Assembly: GCA_021163455.1 (NCBI GenBank) | Contig: JAGGWT010000135.1 | Coordinates: 1-14,394, forward strand | Origin: Thermoplasmata archaeon | Lineage (GTDB): Archaea; Thermoplasmatota; E2; DHVEG-1; B18-G2 | Length of the DNA: 14,394 nt | Reading direction: 5' to 3' | Shown here: positions 1 through 6,020 of the stretch, one piece after another | How positions within the stretch are numbered: the first letter of the stretch is position 1 | Layout: each line of letters starts with the position of its first letter | The notes under the pieces: model-generated | What the model was told of the DNA's origin: nothing | Databases searched by the model: none | Seen by the model: only the letters and a program-made list of their open reading frames with translations | Translations under genes and position numbers: made by a program

Positions 1-319
1 CTTTTATGTTTCCAGAAAATGCATCCGAGAGGAGGTCCTGTCCGGCTCCGTAGAGCTTCAATTCCTTTGCCCTTTCGGTTGCCATCTTGAAAACATCCCA
101 TGCAAGACCGTGAATCTCCGGATTATCTACGCCTTTTGTATGTGTCATTATGAGTTGCAGGTCGTCTCCACAGTGCGTCACGTGAAAATCTATGAGCAAA
201 CCATTGTTCTTTGCTTCCTGCAGTTTGTTTCTCGCTATCTCCATCAGGTCTGGATGCACATTTGCGTGCCCAGGCCAGCCGCCCACGTCGGCTTTAATCA
301 GGCTAAATGTTACTTTCAT
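1..319 (-). CDS. fbp: Fructose-1,6-bisphosphate aldolase/phosphatase, archaeal type (partial, C-terminus beyond left edge)
   Basis: This is the bifunctional gluconeogenic enzyme of archaea and deep-branching bacteria. It condenses glyceraldehyde-3-phosphate with dihydroxyacetone phosphate and then dephosphorylates the product to fructose-6-phosphate. The 106 visible residues carry the family hallmarks: ADVGGWPGH (10-18) with metal- and substrate-binding D11 and H18, THCGDD (48-53) with the metal-binding D52-D53 pair, and YGAGQDLL (90-97). Full-length members are about 360-390 residues, so roughly the first third is present, with no frameshift. The ATG at 317-319 is preceded by a good Shine-Dalgarno (AGGTGG, 325-330), and the N-terminus matches the family start. 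It lies downstream of mscS on the same strand, but the 97-bp gap contains its own TATA-like box, so it is probably transcribed separately. The family assignment is very secure. Confidence 0.95.
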   Translation of the reverse strand, partial: MKVTFSLIKADVGGWPGHANVHPDLMEIARNKLQEAKNNGLLIDFHVTHCGDDLQLIMTHTKGVDNPEIHGLAWDVFKMATERAKELKLYGAGQDLLSDAFSGNIK

Positions 320-324
320 CTACT

Positions 325-384
325 CCACCTCCATTAACGATAACAGGAAACCCTTATTTAATGCTTTGCTGACACTATATAAAA
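325..384 (-). promoter_or_regulatory. Promoter and ribosome-binding site of fbp
   Basis: On the minus strand a TTTTATATA box at 376-384 lies about 60 bp before the fbp ATG, so transcription should start near 350-355 and leave a leader of about 30-35 nt. The leader contains AGGTGG at 325-330, five bases before the ATG. This is one of the few leadered, Shine-Dalgarno-bearing first genes in the window. Confidence 0.6.
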
Positions 385-416
385 CTGGTTTACAGACGAA
401 CAACTCAGGAACCCCC

Positions 417-1508
417 TCACTGTTGCTTCCCTAAGTATATCGTCTGAGTCGGGAACGCCATCTCTATGCCCTCCTTCTCAAAAGCCTCCTTTATCCTGAA
501 GTTTATTTCCTGCTGGGTATCCATGTACTTTATGTAGTCCTTGGTTTTCAGATAGTATACGATTTCAAAATTGAGACTGTAAGGTCCAAATTCCTTGAAA
601 TGAACTCTCTCAAGCTGATCAACGTACTGGAGTTTTTCAGGGTCAATAATGTCTTTTATGATTTCAGGTATCTTCTTCAGCTTTTCCAGAGGAGTATCGT
701 ATGTCACACCGATTGTGAAGACAACCCTTCTCCTTCGCATCTTCTTGAAATTCCTGATTTCCCTGTTTATGAGTTCTCTGTTGGAGACAACAAGCTCTTC
801 ACCCTGTAGAAGCTCTATTCTGGTGGACTTTATTCCTATCTTCTTTACAGTTCCCATGTATTCTCCGATAATAATGAAGTCCCCAACCTCAAAAGGTCTG
901 TCAAAGTATATGGTGAATGCGCTGAATATGTCGCTGAGTATATTCTGCATGGCGAGACCTATCGCGAGACCTCCAATTCCCAATCCTACAACAACACTGC
1001 TCAGGTCTATGTGAAAAGCTGAAAGTATCGCGAGAAAGGCAAAAAGAGCGATTGTACCCTGTATCATCTTTTTGAGCACAAACAGAAGATGTTTGCTGAT
1101 TTCCTTTCCCTTTCTTTCCCTCTTTTCAGCATACCATCCTATTAGAACATTCAGAACCCTTGTTATGGCAAACGCTATCAGAAGTATCTCTGCAACTTTG
1201 AAAAATGAATCAACATAGAAAGCATATTTCTTTATGATAGAAAGGGATGCCACAGCAAAATAGATACCGGCTATCAGTATCAGCAGATATATCGGCATCT
1301 TGATGTTTTCTATGATCAGATCATCGAGTTTCGTTTTGGTCTTTTCCGCCAGTCTCTTTACGTATCTTTCAAAAATGATGTATACGATCCATCCAATTAT
1401 GATTGCCACCAAAAATATCAGGATAGATACTATTATTTCGCCCATATATTGTGGGATTCCCAGTTCTTTGGATATCGCGTTTGCGAGATCCGTCGCGATA
1501 TCATTCAT
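417..1508 (-). CDS. mscS: MscS-family small-conductance mechanosensitive ion channel
   Basis: This is a membrane channel that opens under bilayer tension to release solutes during hypo-osmotic shock. The protein has 363 residues. Five hydrophobic segments are visible at about 24-46, 71-91, 104-126, 148-168 and 171-190. The last is the glycine/alanine-rich pore helix (GLGIGGLAIGLAMQN, 175-189). It is followed by the MscS beta-domain signature FDRPFEVGDFI (202-212), the SNRELINREIRNF segment (242-254) and a C-terminal alpha/beta domain ending in FPTQTIYL (352-359). Two more helices than E. coli MscS makes it resemble the longer archaeal channels of Methanocaldococcus. The ATG at 1506-1508 has no Shine-Dalgarno but sits about 21 bp from a TATA-like box, suggesting a leaderless transcript. 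It is divergent from the Ig-like protein gene. Family assignment is secure; gating properties cannot be read from the sequence. Confidence 0.95.
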   Translation of the reverse strand: MNDIATDLANAISKELGIPQYMGEIIVSILIFLVAIIIGWIVYIIFERYVKRLAEKTKTKLDDLIIENIKMPIYLLILIAGIYFAVASLSIIKKYAFYVDSFFKVAEILLIAFAITRVLNVLIGWYAEKRERKGKEISKHLLFVLKKMIQGTIALFAFLAILSAFHIDLSSVVVGLGIGGLAIGLAMQNILSDIFSAFTIYFDRPFEVGDFIIIGEYMGTVKKIGIKSTRIELLQGEELVVSNRELINREIRNFKKMRRRRVVFTIGVTYDTPLEKLKKIPEIIKDIIDPEKLQYVDQLERVHFKEFGPYSLNFEIVYYLKTKDYIKYMDTQQEINFRIKEAFEKEGIEMAFPTQTIYLGKQQ

Positions 1509-1524
1509 TAAGCCCAGATTATAG

Positions 1525-1533
1525 TGATAAAAC
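1525..1533 (-). promoter_or_regulatory. TATA-like box of mscS
   Basis: GTTTTATCA on the minus strand is centred about 21 bp before the mscS ATG. That is slightly short for archaeal TATA-to-start spacing and predicts a leaderless or nearly leaderless message. No ribosome-binding site is visible. Confidence 0.4.
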
Positions 1534-1589
1534 TCTTAAGTCTTTCTGGAACGAATTTTTCAGAAGTTTTCATGCACATCCTCACAAAG

Positions 1590-1600
1590 TTTTTATATTT
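1590..1600 (+). promoter_or_regulatory. TATA box of the Ig-like protein gene
   Basis: TTTTTATATTT is centred 30 bp before the ATG at 1625. With normal archaeal spacing of 25-27 bp, transcription would begin within a few bases of the start codon. No Shine-Dalgarno is present. This favours the 1625 start over any start further upstream, which would lie inside or before the promoter. Confidence 0.6.
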
Positions 1601-1624
1601 TCCACCTATAAAATATTGGTTGGC

Positions 1625-2344
1625 ATGATAAAGATGAGGAAAGCATATATCGTTGCAGTTGTAATTCTGATGGTCTCGGTAATGTATCAGGCGGTGACAG
1701 TCCCTTCCATCTCTTCTGAAAAAGGAAATCTCTGTTATTCACCAGAATCTCACGACTTTGGGTATATGGCTCCTGGCGAGAAGGCATCCACTGAATTCGA
1801 GGTATGGGCATGCTGTGGCTGTCAGGGAGGTCTCTATTTCGATATTATAGAAAACTGCAGCTGGATCGATGTGAGTCCGACAAGTGGTTATTCAATGGGA
1901 GAGAAAATCACCATAACAGTGACTGTTGATACCACAGGTTTATCAGATGGTCTGTATGAGTACTCTCTGAGAATCAGCAGCAACAGTGGAGTAGGATTCT
2001 TTGATGTGAGGGTAAACGTATCAAAAGATGCTGCTGTACCTCCAATTGAGATAGAAAAGCCAAAGAAGGGATGGGTGTACATTAATGATAACGAGAAGTT
2101 CAAAACGGGATTAACTGTGGCAATAGGAAAATTGACAGTAGAGGTAAACGTATCTGGAAATGAGAGCAACATAGAGAAGGTCAATTTTTACCTCAACAAC
2201 AAGCATGTTTCAACACTCACGGCGCCGCCATACACGTGGGTATGGAGTAAGCCAGGTTTCATGCTGTACAGATTGAAGGTAGAGGCATGCAATAAATTCA
2301 ATAAAACATCATCTGATCAAATGATGATTCTGAAGATACTGTGA
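1625..2344 (+). CDS. Secreted or membrane-anchored protein with BACON-like and Ig-like domains
   Basis: This encodes a 239-residue extracytoplasmic protein of unknown specific role. Residues 5-27 form a basic-then-hydrophobic signal peptide or membrane anchor. Residues 36-132 resemble BACON-type beta-sandwich repeats: a SPESHDFGYMAPGEK start, then CSWIDVSPTSG (78-88) and DTTGLSDGLYEYSLRISSN (102-120). Residues 140-239 look like a second Ig/fibronectin-like domain, with FYLNNKHVSTLTAPPYTWVW (188-207) matching the typical pattern of bacterial Ig domains. An unusual cysteine cluster, WACCGCQGG (61-69), sits where related domains usually have a plain turn; C37, C78 and C222 are the other cysteines. 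The reading frame extends upstream to 1451, but that stretch overlaps divergent mscS and would place the start before the promoter. Such domains usually mediate adhesion or carbohydrate/protein binding at the cell surface; here that is inference. Confidence 0.8.
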   Translation: MIKMRKAYIVAVVILMVSVMYQAVTVPSISSEKGNLCYSPESHDFGYMAPGEKASTEFEVWACCGCQGGLYFDIIENCSWIDVSPTSGYSMGEKITITVTVDTTGLSDGLYEYSLRISSNSGVGFFDVRVNVSKDAAVPPIEIEKPKKGWVYINDNEKFKTGLTVAIGKLTVEVNVSGNESNIEKVNFYLNNKHVSTLTAPPYTWVWSKPGFMLYRLKVEACNKFNKTSSDQMMILKIL

Positions 2345-2349
2345 GTGAC

Positions 2350-2721
2350 TCAGAAGAAATCGATGTTGTCAAACAATTCCTTTTCCTTCTTTTTACCCTT
2401 TAGCCATGTTACCAGCTGATGTGCAAACAACCATCCAAAGTATCCCATAAAAAAGCCAAAAAATCCACCCAGGCTCAGAGTAACTATTTGTTGTAGAAAT
2501 TCGTAACTCTGTGTGAAGAACATGATACTTACGCTGATTATCACGTACACCAGTATAAGAAAGAGGAACCATCTGACCGCATATGTGGTAATTATGAGTG
2601 TTTTGGTGGGTATTTTATAGAGTATATCTGAAAAATTTTTCCCGTCCCTTTTGAACCTGATACGAACGGGTTTTGCCAGTTTTACCCTCTTCCTCGGCAT
2701 CAATTTTCTTTTCGGAATCAA
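2350..2721 (-). CDS. Small two-helix membrane protein, function unknown
   Basis: I do not recognise a family. The 123-residue product has a strongly basic N-terminus (about ten Lys/Arg in residues 4-25), two hydrophobic helices at about 48-70 and 77-104 (the second glycine/phenylalanine-rich, GGFFGFFMGYFGW 85-97), and a short lysine-rich tail. The basic flanks suggest both ends are cytoplasmic. The start is taken as TTG at 2719-2721 because a strong GGAGG (2731-2735) lies at proper distance; the in-frame ATG at 2698-2700 has no Shine-Dalgarno and would remove seven residues. A TATA box about 44 bp upstream gives it a short leader of its own, although it lies just downstream of the flavoprotein operon. 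It converges on the Ig-like protein gene with five bases between stops. The leader is perfectly complementary to the loop of the RNA candidate at 10371-10453. Confidence 0.75.
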   Translation of the reverse strand: MIPKRKLMPRKRVKLAKPVRIRFKRDGKNFSDILYKIPTKTLIITTYAVRWFLFLILVYVIISVSIMFFTQSYEFLQQIVTLSLGGFFGFFMGYFGWLFAHQLVTWLKGKKKEKELFDNIDFF

Positions 2722-2742
2722 CTCCTTTACCCTCCTAGCCTG
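2722..2742 (-). promoter_or_regulatory. Short leader with strong Shine-Dalgarno, complementary to the RNA candidate
   Basis: Read on the minus strand, the leader begins near 2740 and contains GGCTAGGAGGG followed by TAAAGGAG and the TTG start. GGAGG at 2731-2735 sits nine bases from TTG. Positions 2730-2742 (plus strand CCCTCCTAGCCTG) are identical to 10414-10426, which lie in the loop of the RNA candidate. The RNA could therefore pair with the whole ribosome-binding site. Confidence 0.6.
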
Positions 2743-2761
2743 TAAAGTGTATGGATTTTTG

Positions 2762-2771
2762 ATATAAAAAA
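2762..2771 (-). promoter_or_regulatory. TATA box of the two-helix membrane protein gene
   Basis: TTTTTTATAT on the minus strand predicts a transcription start near 2740 and a leader of about 20 nt. The box lies directly at the end of the upstream flavoprotein gene, so its T-run could also act as that operon's terminator. Confidence 0.5.
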
Positions 2772-2772
2772 C

Positions 2773-3813
2773 CTATGTGGATTTGATATCGCTTTCCTTG
2801 GGTGAGCCAGCAAACATTTTCATCAGCAGTTTTACCCACCTGTAGGCTCTATTTTCTTCTCTGTAGGATAAGAAACTTGCCATGCGATAAATCATGTATG
2901 ATTGCCTGAACAACTTTTTCAGGTGTTTTTTCCATGCATTTTCATAAAGATGAAGATTTATCGAGCCGCTTTTCAAGCATCTTGATATTGTCTCTGCGGC
3001 CAGCTTTCCACAGACCATTGATGGCAAATTTCCGGCTCCTACGGCTGTCATTACCTGAGATGCTGCATCCCCGACCAGAAGGAAGTTCTTACCATAGGTT
3101 TTTACAGGCAACGAAAACGGAATGGCAGCCCCTCTAACGTCTTTCATTTCGAATCTCGATTTGAATCTGTTCGCATATGTGCTGAACCCTTCTGTTTTTG
3201 CACTCCCTATACCGACATTCCAGAATTCCTTTCTGGGAAAAGCCCATGCATAACCCTCTACTGTTATGCTTTTACCGAACCAGATGTAAGCTTTATTTTC
3301 ATCAAATCCTTCCATGTGGTCAATGTGTCCCTCTATTGCTACGCCTATTTTTGGGGATTTGATACCCATAGATTTTCTCACCAGTGACCTTGCACCATCC
3401 GCACCAACGATTATTCTGGCTGATATTTCCTGCGGATACACCACGTTATCTTTGATCTTCTGAACTTTCTCTCCCATCCTTATTTCTCCACCCAGTTTTT
3501 CTACCTGATGCGCCATCTCCTTTTCAACTTCCTCCTTATCAATCATGAAGAAATGGATAGGTACGGTCAGGGCTTTGTCTTTTATAATAAACACCACTTC
3601 GTTGATTTCTCTCTCGACACCCTTTTTGCTCCCATAGAGGTCAAAAAAATCAAAATCAATGTATGATGGAAGTATCCCCTCACCACAAGGTTTCTGGAAA
3701 AATTTCGTATGCTCTTCAAGCAAAACAAAATCTACCCCTTCCTCAGCCAGATATTTTGCAGTGGTCAAACCAGCCAAACCTCCGCCAACTATCACGACGT
3801 CTCTTTTCTCCAT
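2773..3813 (-). CDS. FAD-dependent oxidoreductase of the geranylgeranyl reductase family
   Basis: This is a flavoprotein of the family that saturates double bonds of isoprenoid chains. In archaea the best-known members reduce digeranylgeranylglycerophospholipids for membrane lipids. The product has 346 residues. An N-terminal dinucleotide-binding fold shows VIVGGGLAGL (7-16) with an acidic residue at the end of strand 2 (LLEE, 31-34). KPCGEG (41-46) matches the conserved cysteine-containing loop of the family. GADGARS (137-143), GYAWAFP (187-193, the substrate-side YxWxFP motif) and VGDAASQV (247-254, FAD ribityl contact) follow. It is somewhat shorter than typical members of about 390 residues. 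It is the last gene of a three-gene operon. Upstream ychF ends in TGA overlapping an ATG at 3817-3819, but the ATG at 3811-3813 is eight bases from AAGGTG and is preferred. The exact substrate is inferred. Confidence 0.85.
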   Translation of the reverse strand: MEKRDVVIVGGGLAGLTTAKYLAEEGVDFVLLEEHTKFFQKPCGEGILPSYIDFDFFDLYGSKKGVEREINEVVFIIKDKALTVPIHFFMIDKEEVEKEMAHQVEKLGGEIRMGEKVQKIKDNVVYPQEISARIIVGADGARSLVRKSMGIKSPKIGVAIEGHIDHMEGFDENKAYIWFGKSITVEGYAWAFPRKEFWNVGIGSAKTEGFSTYANRFKSRFEMKDVRGAAIPFSLPVKTYGKNFLLVGDAASQVMTAVGAGNLPSMVCGKLAAETISRCLKSGSINLHLYENAWKKHLKKLFRQSYMIYRMASFLSYREENRAYRWVKLLMKMFAGSPKESDIKST

Positions 3814-3818
3814 TGCCA

Positions 3819-5030
3819 TCACACCTTGGCAACGATTTTTATGATATCACCATTCTTCAACTCATAATCTGCCCCGATAACCCTGTGGGTTCTTGCATCT
3901 ATGGCCTTTATAAATCCTTCTCCAAGCTCAGTATGGATCTTGTATGCAAGGTCTCTTGCTGTACTGCCCTTGGGCATCAGAAAAGCATCTGGTAAGACCC
4001 TTCCATCCTTATCGGTCAGATGATGCTCATCCTCTACCGGATAAACAACAATGAGGTTAAGCAACTCAAAAGCAGATTTTTCTATGCACTCCTGTACTCC
4101 AGTTGAGCCATAAACATCCAGGACTTTCTCCTTTATAAAATGAAGGGCAGATTTTTGTTTCTCGTCAAGTTTGCTATCATCCTTTATAGTAAAACTTGAA
4201 GATCCGGGCAGATAATCTATGAGACCTGCCTTCGAAGCCCTTCTGAGAGCCAGTTCCGCTTCGGCAGATGTTGGTATACCAAGATATCCTTTCTCTTTCA
4301 ATCTGTTTAGAAGTTCCTCCATTTTATCTTTAGGAATAAGGTCACACTTGTTCAGAGCAACTATCATCGGTTTGCTGATCTTTCTGAGCTCAAAGGCGAA
4401 TTTCAGAATATCCTCCTCGCTCCAGTCCGAGGGTTTCTCAGGATTAAGACCCAGATTCATTATGGCTTTGTGTATCTGATTTTCCTTTATCTTCAATCCA
4501 GCCAGCTTCTCAGCAAGCATCTTTTCAAATTTTATCTTGCCAACCTCACACTGTCTGGCTATCCTGTTCCAGTCTTTACCCAGTATACCGGCAAACCAGT
4601 AGCATATCTCTTCTTCAAGAAAATCCACATCCTTGATGGGATCGTGTGTTCCAGCATCACATGGTCTGCCCTCATCATCTGTTGAACCTGATGCATCCAC
4701 AATATGGATGAAGGCATCAGCCTGTCTCAAATCATCGAGAAATTTGTTTCCAAGACCACGCCCCTCGTGGGCGCCAGGCACGAGGCCTGCGACATCTATC
4801 GCCTCTATAGGTATCAATCTCGTACCGTCAATACATCTGGAGTTATTCGGATTACATTTTACATTGAATTCCTTACACGGGCATTTTGCTCTCACATACA
4901 TTATGCCAACATTTGCATCTATTGTTGTGAAAGGATAACTTGCTATCTCCACCATCGATTCGGTTGCCGCAGAAAAGAAGGTTGATTTTCCAACATTTGG
5001 CTTGCCAACTATCCCTATCTGCATACTCAT
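3819..5030 (-). CDS. ychF: YchF/OLA1-type P-loop GTPase with C-terminal TGS domain
   Basis: This is a translation-associated nucleotide hydrolase of the Obg/YchF group, archaeal form of about 400 residues, which binds ribosomes in characterised relatives. Motifs are G1 GKPNVGKST (9-17), the switch region SYPFTTIDANVG (31-42), G3 DVAGLVPGAHEGRGLGNKFL (79-98), G4 NKCD (227-230) and G5-like TSAEAE (254-259). A TGS domain covers about 322-403 (LPDAFLMPKGSTARDLAYKI, 346-365, ending KNGDIIKIVAKV). A cysteine-rich insert, CPCKEFNVKCNPNNSRC (50-66), follows strand 2. G4 is the GTP-type NKxD rather than the altered motif of bacterial/eukaryotic YchF/OLA1, which prefer ATP, so GTP is the likely substrate. 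The gene starts six bases after the upstream bactofilin-like gene, with its Shine-Dalgarno GGAG inside that gene's last codons, indicating translational coupling. Identity is secure. Confidence 0.95.
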   Translation of the reverse strand: MSMQIGIVGKPNVGKSTFFSAATESMVEIASYPFTTIDANVGIMYVRAKCPCKEFNVKCNPNNSRCIDGTRLIPIEAIDVAGLVPGAHEGRGLGNKFLDDLRQADAFIHIVDASGSTDDEGRPCDAGTHDPIKDVDFLEEEICYWFAGILGKDWNRIARQCEVGKIKFEKMLAEKLAGLKIKENQIHKAIMNLGLNPEKPSDWSEEDILKFAFELRKISKPMIVALNKCDLIPKDKMEELLNRLKEKGYLGIPTSAEAELALRRASKAGLIDYLPGSSSFTIKDDSKLDEKQKSALHFIKEKVLDVYGSTGVQECIEKSAFELLNLIVVYPVEDEHHLTDKDGRVLPDAFLMPKGSTARDLAYKIHTELGEGFIKAIDARTHRVIGADYELKNGDIIKIVAKV

Positions 5031-5036
5031 AATTCT

Positions 5037-5957
5037 TCACTCCAGGGCATCCTCAATTTCATCCACAATATCTGCACCAGAATTAAACCTTATCAATTTT
5101 TCCTCGATTTTTTCTTTATCAACCTTTTCAAATAAGGCGCCCCTTTTGGCAAAGAGTTTTCCATAGATGGTTGCACTCCTTGGTAGATAAACTCTGTTCC
5201 CCTCCACATCTCCGTGAATCTTTACCTTTTCATTCAGGTAGATGTCTCCATCGGTTTCCACGTTTCCGAATATTTCAACTTTCCTGCCTATAACTATATC
5301 AGATTCTGAGATTATCGAGCCATGCACAACGCTTTCATCACCTATATTCACCAGACCGGGCACCTCAAAATTGCCCATTATCCGGCATCTATTTCCTATG
5401 AGAAGTCTGTCAAAGGTTTTTGTTTTCTGTATGCCGAGATGGACACCATTTGGTATAAACAGGAACTTTTCTGATATCGGTATGGATTTGCTGTTCTCTT
5501 CAAGTTCTGCTATCAACTTTTCGATTTCTTCGCTCTTTCCTAACCTGAGAAGCTGTAGGAGGTACAGAAATATGTAAATTATCAGGGGCAGGGGACTTCT
5601 TATGTTTATCCAGCCCTTTGCTTCAAACCCACCCTTTATCTCAACATTGTCTCCGACATCCAGGTCTCCCTTAACAGAGAGTTTACCATCTATTATTACT
5701 CTGTTTCCCACATAGACATTTCCATCGCTGGATACATTGCCTTCAATCCTGGAGAACATATCGATGTATATATCATTCTTTGCAACAAGATTTCCTTTCA
5801 CTTCCGCTCTTTCTCCTATGAAAATCCTGCCTTCCGTCTTAAAACCGAAGTCGGCGCCGGCGTTGTCGCCTATTATGACATCTCCATCTGTTACAATCAG
5901 ATGCTCCTCGAACTTTGTGTCCTCTGGTATAAGCAGTGTTTTTCTGTCAAACGGCAT
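5037..5957 (-). CDS. Bactofilin-like polymer-forming beta-helix protein with a central hydrophobic segment
   Basis: This 306-residue protein is built of short repeating strands typical of bactofilins and related left-handed/right-handed beta-helix proteins (a GD/GN-V-x-I-x-G rhythm). Two repeat blocks are visible: about 15-120 (for example SSDGNVYVGNRVIIDGKLSV, 76-95) and about 182-270 (for example IGDESVVHGSIISESDIVIG, 205-224). Between them lies PLPLIIYIFLYLLQLLRLG (122-140), long enough for a membrane helix, followed by a charged coiled stretch (EEIEKLIAELEEN, 143-155). Bactofilins polymerise into cytoskeletal filaments; this role is inferred from family resemblance. The ATG at 5955-5957 is about 27 bp from a TATA-like box and has no Shine-Dalgarno, so a leaderless start is preferred over the TTG at 5967-5969. 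It is the first gene of the operon with ychF and the flavoprotein. Confidence 0.75.
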   Translation of the reverse strand: MPFDRKTLLIPEDTKFEEHLIVTDGDVIIGDNAGADFGFKTEGRIFIGERAEVKGNLVAKNDIYIDMFSRIEGNVSSDGNVYVGNRVIIDGKLSVKGDLDVGDNVEIKGGFEAKGWINIRSPLPLIIYIFLYLLQLLRLGKSEEIEKLIAELEENSKSIPISEKFLFIPNGVHLGIQKTKTFDRLLIGNRCRIMGNFEVPGLVNIGDESVVHGSIISESDIVIGRKVEIFGNVETDGDIYLNEKVKIHGDVEGNRVYLPRSATIYGKLFAKRGALFEKVDKEKIEEKLIRFNSGADIVDEIEDALE

Positions 5958-5977
5958 CAGAACAAACAAGTCGTGTC

Positions 5978-5989
5978 AAATTAAAAAGA
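5978..5989 (-). promoter_or_regulatory. TATA-like box of the bactofilin-ychF-flavoprotein operon
   Basis: TCTTTTTAATTT on the minus strand is centred about 27 bp before the ATG at 5957, predicting a leaderless message. It touches the TATA box of the divergent transporter gene at 5988-5996. Confidence 0.5.
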
Positions 5990-5996
5990 TTTATGA
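5988..5996 (+). promoter_or_regulatory. TATA-like box of the MFS transporter gene
   Basis: GATTTATGA is centred about 29 bp before the GTG at 6021, again predicting a leaderless transcript. Its position supports the GTG start, since no ATG or ribosome-binding site is available nearby. Confidence 0.45.
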
Positions 5997-6020
5997 TTCT
6001 GGAAATTATACGCTAGTGAA

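Noticed and set aside
110..434. Two overlapping plus-strand reading frames at the left edge
   Set aside because: They lie opposite fbp and its promoter region, their translations show no family features, and minus-strand fbp is unambiguous.
1451..1624. Upstream extension of the Ig-like protein reading frame into the divergent mscS gene
   Set aside because: The added residues overlap mscS coding sequence on the other strand and precede the TATA box at 1590-1600; the signal peptide begins naturally at the 1625 ATG.
2341..2352. Intrinsic terminator between the two convergent genes at 2344 and 2350
   Set aside because: Only five bases separate the stops, and no hairpin or T-run is visible in the gap itself, so nothing can be supported.
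3814..3822. GTG at 3820-3822 or ATG at 3817-3819 as start of the flavoprotein
   Set aside because: Both are possible by overlap with the ychF stop, but the AAGGTG Shine-Dalgarno is properly spaced only for the ATG at 3811-3813.
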